Assembly: GCA_946406115.1 (NCBI GenBank)
Contig: OX291543.1
Coordinates: forward strand, 32,824,815 to 32,888,814
DNA: 64,000 nt
From: Apoda limacodes
Taxonomy: Eukaryota; Arthropoda; Insecta; Lepidoptera; Limacodidae
Reading direction: 5' to 3'
This document shows positions 60,979-64,000 of this stretch, piece after piece; the first letter of the stretch is position 1; every line of letters starts with the position of its first letter. Below the pieces are notes generated by a model that was given only the letters and a program-made list of their open reading frames with translations, was not told the origin of the DNA and ran no database searches. The translations under genes were made by a program, and so were the position numbers.

Positions 60979-61035
60979 TTTAGTGCCTAAAGCAGACAGA
61001 GCGAACCTTAAGCTCTGTCTGCTTTAGGCACTAAA
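60979..61035. repeat. Perfect inverted repeat, 24-nt arms, 9-nt loop
   Basis: Left arm 60979-61002 starts TTTAGTGCCTAAAGCAGACA; loop GAACCTTAA without its last pairing base; right arm 61012-61035 is the exact complement. It directly follows a LINE tail. Confidence 0.95.
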
Positions 61036-61256
61036 CTTACTATTACTATTTTCCTTCTCTTGCCCTCTCTAACAGTTTAATAAAATCGTGACTATTAGTT
61101 TCACCCAAGGGTAGGGCGGTACCCAAACAGTGACGACGTGTAAAGGCTGGTAATTCGTCTATGAATTATGTACTACTTGTAATTGAAACTAATAGTTTTG
61201 GTAAATGTTATGTCCTTTTATACGATACATATTATTGCACAGTTTGATATTAGGAA

Positions 61257-61349
61257 ATTGCAGTTAAGTCGGATCTCTGCAGTCGTATTGCAGTTAAGTT
61301 GGATCTCTGCGGTCGTATTGCAGTTAAGTCGGATCTCTTCAGTCGTATG
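61257..61349. repeat. Three tandem 30-bp repeats
   Basis: Unit TTGCAGTTAAGTCGGATCTC plus TGCAGTCGTA, three near-identical copies. The period is ten codons, so open frames cross it on both strands. Confidence 0.85.
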
Positions 61350-61479
61350 TTCTTCTTCACATTTTGACAAGTTAGAGCACGGTTGGTAACCGACATAACT
61401 TTTGCGACTAAAGGTCAGCAATCAATTTCTAAAAAGTTGTCATTCTGCAGCTTTCTCAATTTTTACCTCAAAAGGAAAA

Positions 61480-61575
61480 AGGAACCTTCGTTGTCCGTCT
61501 GTTTGTCTGTCTGTCTGTCTGTCAATACCTTTTTTCTTAGGAACGCGTGAAGGTATCAAGTTGAAATTAATATTA
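61480..61575 (+). repeat. Fragment of the CTCAAGAACGCGTGAAGG repeat family
   Basis: GTCCGTCTGTTTGTCTGTCTGTC followed by TAGGAACGCGTGAAGG, the start of the family seen at 43130 and 45480. Confidence 0.45.
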
Positions 61576-62611
61576 CTTACTACTTTGTTTTATATCTGGA
61601 TATTAAACTGGGCATAAACTTCTATAATATTTTGAAAACCTTCTGTTACCATTATGAGCTTATTAAAATGCTTCCCAAACATTTGGTTGGTGTGTCCTCG
61701 GCGGAGCACAAATAAATCCGTGGCCAGTCGGACACATGGGCCCGGATTAAATCGTCCGGAGGGACGGAGGGCCCCACGAGCGACCCCTCGGAGGGCACGA
61801 GGTGCGGCAGCGGCTAAATTGCTTTCTATTATCGTTCACGCTTCACTTTTATGGGATAAGATGGTCGGGGCATTTAAAATTGCTTTGATATTCAATCGAA
61901 ATGATTCTGCAGACTTTTTGATAAAGCTATGAGAGCCGATGGAATTGAAAAGGCTGCATGAATTTACTGCTATCGGGTAGACGAAAGAAAATAGCCGTCA
62001 AGTTCGAGCTCGAATAGCACGACAAGAGTTTACTAATAATGAATTTATTACTAAAGGCCAGGGTAAATGGGGGACTTTTGTCCGCGGAGGACTGACATTT
62101 TTGTACGGGGAGATTTGTAATTTCTTTACTTTTTGTACAAAAAATTTTGTCCTCTACGGACCAAAGGCCCTCGTCTGTGCAGACCTTAATATGTACAATC
62201 AATGACCTTCTAGGTAGTGCACAATGAATTCAATCAATAATGCCCTTTTAAAAGTTTACAAAATACTTTTTTATTTTAATTAAATAAAAAAAAATTAAAT
62301 AAATTAAAATACAAACTACAAAATACTTAAAAGTCGTGTATTTGAAATATAAAATACGGTATTTTAACATTTTAACCATTTTTGTTCAGAATTCGAAATA
62401 TTAGTAGTATGTATTTAGCCCTGGAGGTAACCCTGCTAGAAATGTTCCTAGATTTTAGTTTTAGAAACTTCGTAAATAGGTACCTAATTGGCGAAAGGCA
62501 TTATTTGTAAACATTACCGGATACTAAATCAAAAGTTGGAGGAAAGAGGAAACAAAGAAGGAAAGGCTAGCATTGGTACAATGGACTGGAGCATAACAAA
62601 CGAAAAAAAAA

Positions 62612-62683
62612 CTCCACGGCGGAGAATCGAACCCCGGTCTCCCGCGTGACAGGCGGGGATACTGACCACTATACTACCGAAGA
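62612..62683 (-). tRNA. tRNA-Asp (GTC)
   Basis: A 72-base cloverleaf on the minus strand: D arm with TAGTATAGTGGTCAG, anticodon stem CCCGC/GCGGG around loop CTGTCAC (anticodon GTC), and T loop TTCGATT with a five-pair stem (one G-T). It ends with a T9 run, a good RNA polymerase III terminator. The acceptor stem TCTTCGG/CCGTGGA has a T-T mismatch at pair 4 and a G-T at pair 3, where the usual animal gene has TCCTCGG/CCGGGGA, so it may be a slightly decayed or variant copy. No intron, no encoded CCA. Confidence 0.85.
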
Positions 62684-62689
62684 CCGTGT

Positions 62690-64000
62690 TACAATATAAC
62701 AAATACACACATAAATTTTACATCTGTTTTTATATTTCGACAGTTTAAAGATCTTATGTAACTATTATAAATATTTACTTTGCATTTATTGATTTAGTTT
62801 TGAATTATCTTAATCTTAGTATACTTGATTTTATGGATAAAAATAATGTTAAGTGGTTTATTTGACTAAAATTGCACCAAAATCTTAATTGACTTTCGGG
62901 TCACCCTGCTCGCTGGATCGCCTATCCTGCTAAATCCCTAAATCTGCTGTAAAACCTACTAAGGCCGCTAATTGGAATGAATTAAATATCCAGTACACAT
63001 ATATGTATGTATAGAAATATATGTTTAGTGCTGATTCGCTTTTTAATTACAGGTTTTTTAACTATGCAAAAAAATAAGGATCTGTATTAACAGTGTTTGA
63101 GTATATATTTGTGAAGTATTTGCAGGTTTTAGTAGATTTTGCCGTGCGGACTAGAGCGGAATTACTTCTACATTTAAACTTAGTTTCAAATCAAACAATA
63201 TTTATTCAAATAGGTTTCTGAGATCACTTTTGAATCATCGATACAATGTAAAGAATGTTAATTTTTGCCAAAAAGAGCTGGCAAGAAGTTCTATTTAAAT
63301 TGCATTTAGGTATTTCTGATTCTACAAAATATAAGTGAAATACCCTTTTGACGAAATCTCCTATTCTTGAAATTTGAGACTGTAGATCCTTTTCACGAGT
63401 ATAGGATATTTTTTAATTCAATTCCTAAGGTGGTGTAATGTAAAGTTTGCATGGCACTAAAAAAATTAAGGGTGTAAATCCTTAGTAAAATATTCTGATA
63501 CATAAACGTCAAAGCGCAAAAAAAGATGCTTTCTTAAATATAGCATATCTTGCAGAAGCTTCTTTGGGATATCTTTCTTGCAGTAGGGTATCAGAGAGCG
63601 ACCCGCAATGTTTTAAATCCGTCCGCTCGAGCGCTCGAGCGGTCAAATATGAAATTTAAAATGGAACGAACATTGATAACTAAAGAGATAACTCATCAAG
63701 TTTTATTTAAATTTCGCACTGGCACAAAAAAAGAATGCGCCATTATTTTAATTTAAAAAAGTAACAAAACAAATAGATATTTGAACGCGGCGAATTGGCG
63801 GCAAAATTACTTAAACTTTTTTATAATTATCAATACAGTCGTCTATATAATTAGTTTTTTTACACGCATGTTTGAGAAAAGCACTATACAAGCCTTGGCC
63901 ACAACTGAGCATAACCGGAATCTGTGATGCGTGCCTAGGATATGCCTCGGCCCACTAACTCACGATCGCCCGATGAGGCTGCGATTGCGGGCTGCGGCAG
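62690..64000. other. Unassigned stretch to window end
   Basis: Beyond the tRNA-Asp there is AT-rich DNA; the repeat AATAGGTTTCTGAGATCACTTTTGAATCATCGATACAATG at 63205-63245 also occurs near 51005-51050, so part is repeat. A 20-bp palindrome lies at 63623-63642. Confidence 0.4.

Overview
This is eukaryotic nuclear DNA, AT-rich and dominated by transposon debris, almost certainly from a moth or butterfly. The grounds are split genes with GT-AG introns, a METTL14 that reads like insect orthologues, a multi-TIL protease-inhibitor gene, jockey-like LINE fragments, and many copies of the lepidopteran repeats that carry the 'GGCCAAGTGCGAGTCGG ... GGGTTCCGTA' head/tail, one of which holds a 5S rRNA-like stretch. 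Species cannot be named from the sequence.

Layout. Bases 1-9,550 hold no gene I can support. A complete six-exon METTL14 gene (m6A methyltransferase non-catalytic subunit, 382 aa by my splicing) lies on the minus strand at 11,864-19,135; every exon junction keeps the frame. Its introns contain LINE remnants and a tRNA-like repeat. From 19,390 to 32,812 the window is a graveyard: LINEs, two hAT-type MITEs with perfect 8-bp target duplications, a 5S-containing SINE, a homogeneous 20-bp minisatellite, a broken pogo/Tigger transposase split by a LINE, and a palindromic element split by a pogo-type deletion derivative.

A minus-strand gene for a secreted-type protein with four TIL domains, one per exon and all in phase 1, occupies 33,588-38,573; its signal-peptide exon was not found and a LINE (38,840-40,745) sits upstream. 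From 46,532 to 48,224 (minus) is a nearly intact intronless ORF of an arthropod-wide uncharacterised family, interrupted by two one-base frameshifts. A tRNA-Asp(GTC) gene with a Pol III terminator is at 62,612-62,683 (minus). The remainder is repeats, including a 1.7-kb terminal-inverted-repeat element inserted into a LINE.

The best second-look items are the shortened EPPL loop of METTL14, three perfect snap-back hairpins, the palindromic element with its pogo insertion, the 1.7-kb TIR element, the frameshifted orphan-family gene and the TIL array. I see no operon-like system or CRISPR. All identifications come from reading motifs; no database search was run.
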